DNA from: Coprobacter secundus
GTDB lineage: Bacteria > Bacteroidota > Bacteroidia > Bacteroidales > Coprobacteraceae
Direction of reading: 5' to 3'
DNA length: 64,000 nt
Assembly: GCA_000803105.1 (NCBI GenBank)
Contig: JTDA01000004.1
Location: forward strand, 62,001-126,000
A program made the translations under genes and the position numbers. Shown one piece after another: positions 38,201-46,421 of the stretch; within the stretch, counting starts at the first letter, position 1, and each line of letters opens with the position of its first letter. The notes under the pieces were generated by a model that was not told the origin of the DNA, did not search any database, and worked only from the letters and a program-made list of their open reading frames with translations.

Positions 38201-39067
38201 AGAAATATAAAACTTTATATCAACGGTCATGAAGTTATCAGCACCACATCAAAAGGTTCCGGTCCTAAAGACTGGGGAGCAAACTTCTATATCGGTGGAG
38301 CTCTGACCAACACATCCGGATTTAACGGTTACATCGACGAAGTTCAACTCTGGGACAAAGCCCTTACCGCAGAAGAGGTAAAAGAGGCAATGAGTGGATA
38401 CTTCTTGGCACCTGATGGCTTACAGGGTTATTTCAAATTCGAAGAAATGGAAGATGACGGATCCGGTAATCAAGCTTTCAGAAACGAAGGTCAAAACAGT
38501 ACCCTTGTACCTTACGGATACATAGGTCAATTTACTACCGAAAACGAGAGAACTGTAGAAAAACCGGAAACACCGACCGTTGGGTTAGGGGTACCTTTCA
38601 TTACTGGAGTTTCAAATATCCGTCTCGAATCGGTAGAATGGATTCTCGAAGGAGCTAACAACTATATGATGGATGGAGAAAATAACGCCACTGCAACCTA
38701 TGCAACACAAGGGGAATATCCTGTAACATTAAAGGTTACCAACTCATGGGGAACTACAACCAAGACTTTTGACGATTACCTTGAAATAAAAGCAGAAGAA
38801 ACTGGCATAGAAAAAGAAATCGTTGAAAACATGTATGTATATCCTAATCCCTTTGTGAAAGATGTAAATCTTCGTTTTGCTGTGGATGGAAACTACGACA
38901 TCAAAGTATATGACGCTCAAGGTCGTTTGGTAACCGGACAACTTTACAAAGCAGATAAAGGCGAAATATGTACACTTTCTATCGACAATGGCGCCGGAAT
39001 GTACTACGTGGTAGTATCTCAAAACGGTAAATGCCTGAAATCGTTCAAAGTGGTTTCTCAAAAATAA
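35216..39067 (+). CDS. GH85 endo-beta-N-acetylglucosaminidase with LamG, PKD-like and T9SS-like C-terminal domains
   Basis: The 1283-residue exported enzyme (signal 1-21) should cut between the two GlcNAc residues of the N-glycan core, leaving one GlcNAc on the protein. GH85 features cover about 60-480, with IDGMAFNPEGYF at 215-226. Asn221 and Glu223 match the Asn-x-Glu pair that orients the 2-acetamido group and acts as acid/base in known GH85 enzymes. A beta-sandwich (about 500-645) and an Fn3-like region follow. A LamG-type jelly roll (about 880-1075) may bind glycan, then comes a PKD-like domain (about 1125-1195). The last 78 residues (MYVYPNPFVKDVNLRF onward) resemble a T9SS type A sorting tail. 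As the third gene after anti-sigma, it is the likely surface-acting endo-enzyme of the locus. Confidence 0.92.
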   Translation: MRIKNLFLATGLLVSAGALAQSVPTHPNYINYGTDNNQRFTTEFVKMLETWEPGKPYLSPDDPEYSNYTDDNFFISRVRVKDRITNTATQANPNLVPGEKAENEKKFCWFSPIGEMTKQWSAMSRYTFDADNFSMWQYLDVHSNVSSQLFRSPGVFNDAAHKNGVLTGAYYFIDWASTVSSTSEAGKPLYELSKKENGKFKYAKKLIQLMKYYGIDGMAFNPEGYFSSDLNTQFQEFLAECHRIATEEEDWHFHVDWYGYVSNSGSLTDGGSTLTANHSNWFHNDNLDQPVTDVYFLNYNWSESSLQTSVNVATSKGRSPFDVYAGFDQQGRGYGKTGNAGWSVLAKYPVSIIVWGAHDRSGIYTSASEFGTSELTIQNTYQDKLEMLFTGGTQNVLSAQKMALNDGEVTGNYNSLLNWHGYSRFINAKSTLQELPFITRFNLGNGMSFKKEGKVTFNQKWYNISMQDYLPTWRWWVDAGNREVPADPIKCDFDFNEAWYGGSSLKFHGATQKSEVNLYKTKFTVESENDKFGLTFMLKNGTDPKLKFKVSLVGSESTYKYYTIPAESVKASEWNTISFTAADLGLKANDIIATMGLAFEGTDANYQLYLGELSLIPASYNKTPRAPRIVSVTPCKRTYKAVDFKMTWSMLDEGKEDISPNYPGCPTYNEDVDTWYYEVYIKTEDSEPTLLTATTSWASYVIDAPLPVENTEKYMVGVRAIGLDGSASEITWSDEQTSEIEIINTISISKPVIKPNEEFTIGFDDPNHAPSTIIITDAITGDEVAKATEVRTLTTSLSELGTYDVEVITGEESTMTRGCLLISPEETGRMPEIEGYTANPAEPKTNEEVTLTPAFNDGTTYQDSPATVSQGAYILNPSMFYVDKQILDNHTTNTFCFWFKSDKFEHGSLGTLLTQKVNKNYSGTWTESTWGEMWCVIRSANYSDYNNLENEISISFDAPPAGTPNYEHNNDVDGISQNYPLSANVWNHIAIVKDNRNIKLYINGHEVISTTSKGSGPKDWGANFYIGGALTNTSGFNGYIDEVQLWDKALTAEEVKEAMSGYFLAPDGLQGYFKFEEMEDDGSGNQAFRNEGQNSTLVPYGYIGQFTTENERTVEKPETPTVGLGVPFITGVSNIRLESVEWILEGANNYMMDGENNATATYATQGEYPVTLKVTNSWGTTTKTFDDYLEIKAEETGIEKEIVENMYVYPNPFVKDVNLRFAVDGNYDIKVYDAQGRLVTGQLYKADKGEICTLSIDNGAGMYYVVVSQNGKCLKSFKVVSQK

Positions 39068-39075
39068 ATAAGTCG

Positions 39076-39182
39076 GATACAGAAGAGTTTGTATCAGATT
39101 GATAACTAAAACAAATAACACACCCTGAAGTTCCCTCTTCGAGGGGAAATAAATTAAAAACAGAGGGGACAAGGGTGTGTTA
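39076..39182. other. Structured intercistronic element A (hairpin plus 11-bp outer stem)
   Basis: After the GH85 stop there is a small hairpin GATACA/TGTATC (39076-39095). Then a perfect 11-bp stem TAACACACCCT/AGGGTGTGTTA (39116-39126 with 39172-39182) encloses an inner hairpin TTCCCTC/GAGGGGAA (39131-39148). No long U-run follows. Its outer arm is shared with elements B and C. Confidence 0.65.
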
Positions 39183-39221
39183 TAAAAACTGAGCAAAACA
39201 TCTTCCTTTAAACACAGTAAT

Positions 39222-40235
39222 ATGAAAAGTAAATTTCTGTATATATCCATTCTTGCTCTTGCTTCGAGTTTTGTTGCCTGTGAGGAGGAATATAAAGTAG
39301 ATGTACCAAATTATACTTTTGTCGATAATTTGGTAACCTATGACCCGGCAACGGCTAATATAGGAGGAGAATTTACCGTCGTGTCCATGGCAAATTTTAA
39401 ATACGGAATCAAAGGCATGCAAGACCTCGACGAAGTAAAACTCCGTTATACGGAAACAGGAGAACTGATGAGCTGGCAATGGGGATACAAATACACCGGA
39501 ATTGTAGATGACGTACGGACTTATGACAAAGACACCATCGTCATGGGATATAACTCCACCGACCAATGGAAGCAGGGCAAATGGGAATTGCTTGTATGCC
39601 GGGATGAGCAGGCTCAGGTAATAGGGACATTTGATTGCAAAATATTGAAACTACGTCAAGAAGATGCAGTTGTCACCAGCAGGGTAAATAGCGGGGTAAT
39701 ACAAGTATACGCAGACGGATGGTTGGGGCAAAACGTCGACTCTCTCAGAATTCTCGACGCTGCTACCCGGGAACAAAAAATATCTATAGTCTCTCCCGCG
39801 GACGAAAATAACAGCTCTTCATCAGCCGTGAATGTCGGATTTACTTCCAACCTACTGAAAAGTGGAAAATACATCCTTCAGATAACTCGCTGGAATTACG
39901 GTATGGCACAAGACCTTGCCGAGTTTGACTTCTTCTCATTCGTTTATTCCGATAAACCTTTCTCCAAAGATGAAGCCGGTAATTACTACATCAATATCAC
40001 ATTTGACGAAGTGGTAACAGGAGATAGATATGCTGTTGCATACCGGAATAACACCAGAGGATGGAATGCTAATTTCGCGACGACAAACTTTGATGCCGAT
40101 ACGCAAACTTACCGTATTCCCATACCGTCATCACATCTGATTGATGGAGAAAACTATACCGTACAAATCTCAAAAAAAGCAGGGTATAATGTAAATTTAG
40201 GGACAGTCACTCTCAACTTCAGTGATGTGCAATAA
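39222..40235 (+). CDS. Putative surface glycan-binding lipoprotein
   Basis: The 337-residue lipoprotein (lipobox FVAC, Cys at about 20) starts with an acidic stretch after the Cys (CEEEYKVDVPN), like many surface-exposed Bacteroidota lipoproteins. It is rich in beta strands and tryptophans (MSWQWGYKYTG, TDQWKQGKWELLV, RNNTRGWNANF) and has no catalytic motif that I recognise. Its place, after SusCD and the first surface enzyme, is where surface glycan-binding proteins (SGBPs) are encoded in such loci. The binding role is inferred from position and architecture, not from homology. Confidence 0.7.
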   Translation: MKSKFLYISILALASSFVACEEEYKVDVPNYTFVDNLVTYDPATANIGGEFTVVSMANFKYGIKGMQDLDEVKLRYTETGELMSWQWGYKYTGIVDDVRTYDKDTIVMGYNSTDQWKQGKWELLVCRDEQAQVIGTFDCKILKLRQEDAVVTSRVNSGVIQVYADGWLGQNVDSLRILDAATREQKISIVSPADENNSSSSAVNVGFTSNLLKSGKYILQITRWNYGMAQDLAEFDFFSFVYSDKPFSKDEAGNYYINITFDEVVTGDRYAVAYRNNTRGWNANFATTNFDADTQTYRIPIPSSHLIDGENYTVQISKKAGYNVNLGTVTLNFSDVQ

Positions 40236-40272
40236 ATCATAATCCCTAAAATATTTGTAAGAGTAAAATAAT

Positions 40273-40392
40273 TATAACACACTCCTACCCTCCGTTTTTA
40301 ATGAACGATATATAAATCTCCATATCTAATTATTCATCAAAATGGTTGCGGTATAATCTCCTCTCGTATGAGGAGAAAGGGAGATGTGTTAT
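40273..40392. other. Structured intercistronic element B
   Basis: ATAACACA (40273 onward) pairs with TGTGTTAT (40385-40392), extended by CTCC/GGAG with bulges, around a loop of about 100 nt. The loop holds a perfect hairpin CTCCTC/GAGGAG (40358-40375). A T-run follows the 3' arm (ATTTTTTTA), so this copy could attenuate or terminate transcription ahead of the LamG/repeat protein gene. Confidence 0.55.
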
Positions 40393-40436
40393 TTTTTTAT
40401 ACATTATACAAAACATCAAATTTAAAATTTTCTATT

Positions 40437-42746
40437 ATGAAAAAATTTTATTTACTTCTTCTTCCCCTTTTCATATGGGGTACAACAGCAAAAGCTGCTC
40501 CTTTAGAAGGATATGAAGCACCCACACTTCCCAAAGAAGGAAATGTAGGAAACATCGTATCGTTCACTACCTCTGGAGCATTGGAAGATTTACAGAACAT
40601 CAACATTCCTAAAACTCCCACAGGAAAGATGGCTCAGGAACTTATTGTTTCTCCCGGAACTAAAATAGATTTTTCTATAAAAATAAACACGTTCTGGGGC
40701 CGATTCGCTGTGTTCTCCGATGCGAATGAAAATAAAGACATGTCTCGACTCATTCTTTGTGGGAATCCTGGACAAACGACTTATGAGGGTGCTACAAACG
40801 GTATACTCGTATATACAGAAGATACAGAAACTAAAGTCGAAGACGGGACACTCCCAAGCATTACCATTCCCCAAACAGCCGAAGAAGGTACAACTTATTT
40901 ACTAAGAATGATGTTTTTCGGTACAGTAGATGGTACAACAGAAGCTGATTGGACCTATAACGGTTCTTATACAGAAGGAACATATTATGACCTCAAAATC
41001 ACAGTAAAACAAGAAATCAAAAAATATGCAATCAACTTCTCCGCTACCAACGGACAATTGAGCATCAAAAACGGAAATACCGCTATTACAAACGGAGAAG
41101 AAGTAGCAGAAGGAACACTCCTCAGTATTACAGCTACTCCTAATACCGGCTATGAATTAGTATCGATAACAAATAATGAAAACATATATGCCAGCGAAAC
41201 TTTTACAGTAAACAGTACGGCAAATTTTGTCGCAACATTCAAAGAACTGGCCAGCGATGGAGACGGATTGTTGATGTCTGCTCCCGGTTATGGTGATGAA
41301 GAATGCCAGCTGCGTTTCAGTGACGCTGTCTTAGGAGAGCACAACAGCACCAGTAACCAAGTGGCAAGTGACCAACGCTCTCGTAACTACACATTCTCCG
41401 CTTGGATCTCACCCATGGGTTACAACGGAGCTTTTATGGGACATGTTCAAAACAATATCACATGGGCTGTAGAAGGTTCTTATGGAATCGGTGTGAAAGA
41501 AGGCAAAATTACAGTATGGTACCGCAAATGGGATGGAAACTCAACAGCATGCCCGGGTGTCAATGAAGCCGCCATATCAGAAACAACATTTTATCCGGGA
41601 GAATTCGCCTTCATATCTTTGGTAACCAGTAATGACGGTAAAAACTTCAAAGTTTACAAAAACGGAGAAGAAGTTCTCTCTCAAAATGTAGAAGATGGCG
41701 GTCTGGCTCTCCTTTATGATGAATGCGACTTTGCAATCGGAGACTCAAAATACAACCAAATGCCCTCAAAAGTTGAAGAGGTACAAGTATGGAACAAAAC
41801 CTTATCTGCTGAAGAAATTAAAGCCTCTATGTATGGTTACACCGAGATTCCTGAAGGCCTGGTTGCTTACTATTTGCCGGAAGCTGCCGAAACGACAACA
41901 ATCGAAAACTTAGCCGGAGACCAAGATGCCTACTACCGCAAGAACGGGACTCTAAGTAATAACAACTTCCCTATTGCTGACGCTATTGCCAAAACCAATG
42001 GCCGTACTACAGTAGATGTATCTTATAACACTCCAGAAGACGGAGCCACTTACGAAATACACCGATTCGGCAAAATAATCGGCAACTCCCCTGCTCCGGT
42101 AAAAACATACAGTAACCTCAAAGTTCTGAATACAAACGAAGACGCCTATCTGATAAGTGGCATAACCGTTAATGACCAACCGATAGAAGGAAATACGTTC
42201 AAAGTAGATAACTCCCCTATCAACCTGATGGTCACATTTGAGAAACAAACCGTTTACACTATCCATTATTCTATTAGTGGAAATGGGACAATCCAAGCTT
42301 ACAAAGATGGAAATATAACGATAGCGTCCGGTGAAACCGTAGCTGAAAATACTCCTATAATTATTGCCGTTACACCCGAAGAAAACTACGAACTTTCTTC
42401 TGTAACAATCAACAATAATCCTATAGATATTGAAGATACAGATTGGGTAACTAATGAAGACGGTATCTATAAAATAAAAACTACTGTCACTGAAGACATG
42501 GATATTGCCGTCACTCTTACCCTCCATACCGACATTGACAATATACGGACCGAAAGTTCATACTTCAGCAACAACATTCTTCATATTACAAATGGCGCAA
42601 CTGCCGTTATATATAATATGTTAGGGACTGAAGTCGGTCGTACAAGTGAAACCGTTACTGACCTGAACAGCTTACCTACCGGTATATATGTTGCTAAAAT
42701 AAACTTGAACGGAAATCAATCAATCATCCGTTTCAAGAAATTATAA
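40437..42746 (+). CDS. Secreted non-enzymatic protein with LamG domain, InlB-like repeats and T9SS-like tail
   Basis: I start this gene at the ATG at 40437 (769 residues), because the earlier ATG at 40368 lies inside a hairpin and hides the signal peptide KKFYLLLLPLFIWGTTAKAA. The N-terminal 24-190 region resembles a GEVED-like fold (FAVFSDANENKD). Two bacterial InlB-type beta repeats lie at about 193-270 and 603-698 (GQLSIKNGN; GNGTIQAYKDG), with a LamG jelly roll at about 278-490. The last 70 residues resemble a T9SS sorting tail (VIYNMLGTEVGRTSE, LPTGIYVAKINLNG). There is no catalytic motif. It could be a glycan-capture or adhesion protein on the cell surface. Function unknown. Confidence 0.8.
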   Translation: MKKFYLLLLPLFIWGTTAKAAPLEGYEAPTLPKEGNVGNIVSFTTSGALEDLQNINIPKTPTGKMAQELIVSPGTKIDFSIKINTFWGRFAVFSDANENKDMSRLILCGNPGQTTYEGATNGILVYTEDTETKVEDGTLPSITIPQTAEEGTTYLLRMMFFGTVDGTTEADWTYNGSYTEGTYYDLKITVKQEIKKYAINFSATNGQLSIKNGNTAITNGEEVAEGTLLSITATPNTGYELVSITNNENIYASETFTVNSTANFVATFKELASDGDGLLMSAPGYGDEECQLRFSDAVLGEHNSTSNQVASDQRSRNYTFSAWISPMGYNGAFMGHVQNNITWAVEGSYGIGVKEGKITVWYRKWDGNSTACPGVNEAAISETTFYPGEFAFISLVTSNDGKNFKVYKNGEEVLSQNVEDGGLALLYDECDFAIGDSKYNQMPSKVEEVQVWNKTLSAEEIKASMYGYTEIPEGLVAYYLPEAAETTTIENLAGDQDAYYRKNGTLSNNNFPIADAIAKTNGRTTVDVSYNTPEDGATYEIHRFGKIIGNSPAPVKTYSNLKVLNTNEDAYLISGITVNDQPIEGNTFKVDNSPINLMVTFEKQTVYTIHYSISGNGTIQAYKDGNITIASGETVAENTPIIIAVTPEENYELSSVTINNNPIDIEDTDWVTNEDGIYKIKTTVTEDMDIAVTLTLHTDIDNIRTESSYFSNNILHITNGATAVIYNMLGTEVGRTSETVTDLNSLPTGIYVAKINLNGNQSIIRFKKL

Positions 42747-42760
42747 ACCACTATAAACAC

Positions 42761-42959
42761 CCCTTCTACTTCTTTCAGAAGAAAATTAATAAAAAGTATT
42801 GACTAAAAAACAATATTTTTTTGTTAAGCAATAAAAAAAATTAATTTTGCTAACTCATTCTGAAAATAAAAAAAATAATATATAAGGTTACAATATTAAA
42901 AATATTAAATAACAAAAAGAAAGATAATAATCTTTTTCTTTTGAAAGAAGTAGGAGGGG
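42761..42959. other. Long-range inverted repeat upstream of the GH84 gene (element G)
   Basis: Bases 42761-42778 (CCCCTTCTACTTCTTTCA) pair with 42942-42959 over 18 positions with a single G-U pair. They enclose 163 nt of AT-rich sequence that contains a further hairpin AAAGAAAGAT/ATCTTTTTCTTT and a possible promoter. The stem closes 57 bp before the GH84 ATG. Confidence 0.6.
42821..42849 (+). promoter_or_regulatory. Possible internal promoter for the GH84-onward genes
   Basis: TTTG (42821-42824) and TAATTTTG (42842-42849) fit the -33/-7 consensus with a 17-bp spacer, two short of the ideal 19. It lies within the long inverted repeat, about 165 bp before the GH84 start. AT-richness makes chance matches likely. 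Confidence 0.35.
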
Positions 42960-43016
42960 AATATCCAATTATCATATTCCAAATACTGAAAAATAAAAAT
43001 ACTTATTTCAATTACG

Positions 43017-46000
43017 ATGAGAAACATTTCTAAAATATTGGTCTTTTTATTTATCTTGTCCTCCTCGATATATGCACAATCATATACTATATATCCGACA
43101 CCCCAAAAAGTAACGGAAACAGCAAATTCAATAACATTGACCGATGAAATCAATGTTATTTGTGAAAACGGAATTACATCTGTCATTATAAATCGAATGA
43201 AAGAAGTTCTAAAAAATGCCGGATATTCCACTTCACTTTCATCAGAACCTTCCTCATCAAAAACAAATCTTTTTTTAGGTATCAAAGGGGCAAACAATAC
43301 CATAGATGAATACATTGGTACCCACAACTTACCGGTTTCCGTTTTTGAACAGGGAGAAAACAAGTTCGACCCGTATCTTCTGCAAATAAATGACATACAC
43401 CCTCACGGCGACATTGTCATTGTAGGCAATGACGAAGGCTCAGCATATTATGCCTTTGCAACCCTCGAACAAATGTTCGAACAATCCGGAAATAAGACCC
43501 TTCGCCAAATTACATTTGAAGACTATTCGCACACACAATATAGAGGTATCGTAGAAGGATTCTACGGCCATCCTTACTCCGTTGATAACCGCATCAGCCT
43601 TTTCGAGTTTTGCAAACGATTCAAAATGAACGTTTTCATATATGGCCCGAAATCGGACCCCTACCATCTCGGAAACTGGCGGGACAACTATCCTACTTCT
43701 CTTACCGAACAGCAAAAATTTTTCGGACTGATTACCCAAGATGATTTACGCAGAATGGTTGAAGTTGCCAAAAGCTGTAACGTCAACTTCATTTGGGCTG
43801 CCCACCCCGGACTTCAACAAGGTATCAGCTTCTCTAATACAACAGAAATGAATAAGGGCATAGACGCTTTGATGACAAAATTCGAACACCTGCACACTCT
43901 CGGAGTCAGAGGATTCGGTGTTTTCATCGATGATATGTCTTATACTCCATCCGGTAACATGCAGGCCCACCTTGCCAACGAAGTACAAATAAGACTGCGT
44001 AATACGTACAACAATACCTCTGATACAGAAGAACATGTATCTCCCTTATTCTTCGTCCCGACAGCTTATGCACTTAATTACGGAGCTTCATCTACATTAT
44101 ACGACTTAAAAAATGTCGATAGTGAAGTTGTCATTGCATTTACCGGTTATGACTGCTTTTCGAATATCCGCCCCTCCTCTATAACAGACATGAGCAATCG
44201 GGTAGGACGCAACCCGATAATGTGGTGGAACAACCCGGTAAACGATGATCATGATGACCGCATCTATATGCGTAAAATGACTACTCACTGGACTATTGAA
44301 GACCCACAAGGACCGATAAATTCTCTTTATGGATTAGTCATGAATCCTATGAACCAAGCTCAGGCATCCAAAATCGCCCTATTCGGAGGAGCCGATTACG
44401 GATGGAACCCTTCAGCATTCGACGTAGAACAAAATTGGGAAGATGTCTTTGATCGTCTGGCACCCAATGATTCACAAACTGCCTCAGCTTTAAAATGTTT
44501 TGCCCGTTACTCCAACACTTTGGTTGAAGATGACGACATGATAAAACTCTACGATAACTTCATAGAGCATTTCTCCTCCGGACAAATGCCTGTAGAAACG
44601 AAACAGCTACAGGCCAAACTTGAAGAACTCAATCAAGCATGTCTCATCATCGAAACCATGAAAAACAGCGAAAAAAGAGATTACCGCCTGATGTATGAGG
44701 ACATTCGTTGTTGGAACGCCAAACTCAAGGCTATAAGCTCTATTGCCCTTGACGCATTGGACATGCTGGAGAAGGGAAACGAAATGCAACGCTCCGAAGC
44801 ATGGGAGAAATATTTACGTCTAAAATCTTTATATGGCGGCTTGAGTACAGACTCAGCATATTTAGTAAGCGCTTTAGAAGGGTATGGCACCTCTACCAGC
44901 GAAAAGTACTATGAAGTAAAACCCGCTGAAAGCCACTTACGCCCATTTGTAGACTTTCTCGTTGATAAACTCGGCAACAGTGTACCCGGATTATGGCCAT
45001 CGAAAGATGAAATACAAATAATCTCATGCTTGAACGACCTGCAAGGAGCAGACATAAACGAAGGAACAAATACAATATACCTAAGCGGACTGAAAAACAT
45101 AAAACTTGAAAAAGACGAGTATATCGGCATCTATTGGGGTAGATTAGAAAATGTCAGTATAGACGAACAGCAACTTGCCGAAGGCTTAACGATAGAATAT
45201 TCAGAAAGCGGTAAACAATGGACTCAAGCGATACTACCCCTTGCCCAGACAAAAGTCGCTTACGTACGTATAAAAAATACTTCTGAAAAGGCCTTGGCCA
45301 TCGGGACAGAACAATTTACGGTAAAACGCATTATCTCAACTTCTGATGCAAAAGCATCTGCCACTACTAATATGGCCACTTACCAAAACTATAACATCAA
45401 TAACGTTACGGACGGAAATAACGAAAGTTTTTTTTGGAAAAATGGAGCTCAGGCCATCGGAGATTATATTCTGCTTACTTACCCTACTGCTCTTCCTCAA
45501 TATAAAATAAGCATAACTTTCTGTGAAGGAGACCAGCCGACAGGTACAGCAGCCATCGAAGTATCGGCAGATAACCAATCGTGGCATGAAGTAGCCACAT
45601 TCACTGCCGGAAATATAGACTATAACCGTACATTTACCTGCAATGCAAACGGATACAATGCCCGCTATGTACGCTTTTCCATTAAAAGCATTGCAGGACA
45701 AAACTGGCTGCAAGTAGCAGAATTCAAATCCGAAACTTCCGAACAACTGACTCAAACATCCGATAATAACGGTTTGCAGATTGCAGCTCTGGCAGATAAA
45801 GACCTTTCGACTTGCTATCAAGCGGTAGATGCAGGTTATCTGGAACACCGTTTCATTGAAAACATTTCAATAAACAGCATAGAAATTTACCAAGATACGG
45901 AATTTGACACAGCTTACGACCTGCCAGAAATATCCGTATATGATGGTAATGAGTGGATAAAAAAAGGAAATATAAACTCTTTCTGTACTATCATCGACAC

Positions 46001-46367
46001 TCAGGACCTGAAAAACATTATAGCCATAAAAATTAAATGGAATAGGGAAAATATCCCGAATCTGTACGAAATATTACCATTCGGGGAACCTTATATAGAA
46101 CTGCCTGAAACTCCGGTATCCACTACAAAGGCAAACATAAATGATATGGTAATATACCACATGGACGGTTATCTGCATTTTTCTTCAGATAAAGTCATAA
46201 AAGATATCGTACTATATAATATGGATGGGAAAATCCTCGGACAACACCGGGCAAACAGTTGCTATTTCGACATCCCATTCAGGAACAATGCCTCTTTCCC
46301 TATGACGATACAAATAAAACTATCTGATGGTAAAATGATTACCCGGAAAATCATGATTACCCGATAA
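43017..46367 (+). CDS. GH84 beta-N-acetylglucosaminidase with discoidin-like domains
   Basis: The 1116-residue exported enzyme (signal 1-21) belongs to GH84 (hexosaminidase/O-GlcNAcase/mu-toxin type), which removes terminal beta-GlcNAc by substrate-assisted catalysis. The N-terminal alpha/beta domain (about 22-170) leads into the catalytic barrel, with QYRGIVEGFYGHPYS at 174-188. The catalytic Asp pair is Asp305-Asp306 in VFIDDMS. A helical region follows. Two discoidin-like (F5/8 type C) modules lie at about 785-915 and 920-1040 (AIEVSADNQSWHEVATF; ALADKDLSTCYQAV). The last 70 residues resemble a T9SS tail. It could trim GlcNAc from N-glycan antennae, or the single GlcNAc left on protein by GH85 (inference). 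Confidence 0.93.
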   Translation: MRNISKILVFLFILSSSIYAQSYTIYPTPQKVTETANSITLTDEINVICENGITSVIINRMKEVLKNAGYSTSLSSEPSSSKTNLFLGIKGANNTIDEYIGTHNLPVSVFEQGENKFDPYLLQINDIHPHGDIVIVGNDEGSAYYAFATLEQMFEQSGNKTLRQITFEDYSHTQYRGIVEGFYGHPYSVDNRISLFEFCKRFKMNVFIYGPKSDPYHLGNWRDNYPTSLTEQQKFFGLITQDDLRRMVEVAKSCNVNFIWAAHPGLQQGISFSNTTEMNKGIDALMTKFEHLHTLGVRGFGVFIDDMSYTPSGNMQAHLANEVQIRLRNTYNNTSDTEEHVSPLFFVPTAYALNYGASSTLYDLKNVDSEVVIAFTGYDCFSNIRPSSITDMSNRVGRNPIMWWNNPVNDDHDDRIYMRKMTTHWTIEDPQGPINSLYGLVMNPMNQAQASKIALFGGADYGWNPSAFDVEQNWEDVFDRLAPNDSQTASALKCFARYSNTLVEDDDMIKLYDNFIEHFSSGQMPVETKQLQAKLEELNQACLIIETMKNSEKRDYRLMYEDIRCWNAKLKAISSIALDALDMLEKGNEMQRSEAWEKYLRLKSLYGGLSTDSAYLVSALEGYGTSTSEKYYEVKPAESHLRPFVDFLVDKLGNSVPGLWPSKDEIQIISCLNDLQGADINEGTNTIYLSGLKNIKLEKDEYIGIYWGRLENVSIDEQQLAEGLTIEYSESGKQWTQAILPLAQTKVAYVRIKNTSEKALAIGTEQFTVKRIISTSDAKASATTNMATYQNYNINNVTDGNNESFFWKNGAQAIGDYILLTYPTALPQYKISITFCEGDQPTGTAAIEVSADNQSWHEVATFTAGNIDYNRTFTCNANGYNARYVRFSIKSIAGQNWLQVAEFKSETSEQLTQTSDNNGLQIAALADKDLSTCYQAVDAGYLEHRFIENISINSIEIYQDTEFDTAYDLPEISVYDGNEWIKKGNINSFCTIIDTQDLKNIIAIKIKWNRENIPNLYEILPFGEPYIELPETPVSTTKANINDMVIYHMDGYLHFSSDKVIKDIVLYNMDGKILGQHRANSCYFDIPFRNNASFPMTIQIKLSDGKMITRKIMITR

Positions 46368-46421
46368 GGGATAAACATTATATACAAAGAAAATGATATA
46401 ACTGATTTAGAATTGTGCAAT

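Noticed and set aside
40368..40436. An upstream ATG for the LamG/repeat protein
   Set aside because: The ATG lies in the loop and 3' arm of a CTCCTC/GAGGAG hairpin, and the signal peptide only starts at 40437.
39076..42959. Possible CRISPR or tandem repeat array suggested by recurrent stems
   Set aside because: The stems differ in sequence and spacing and lie between genes; there are no regular repeats with unique spacers.
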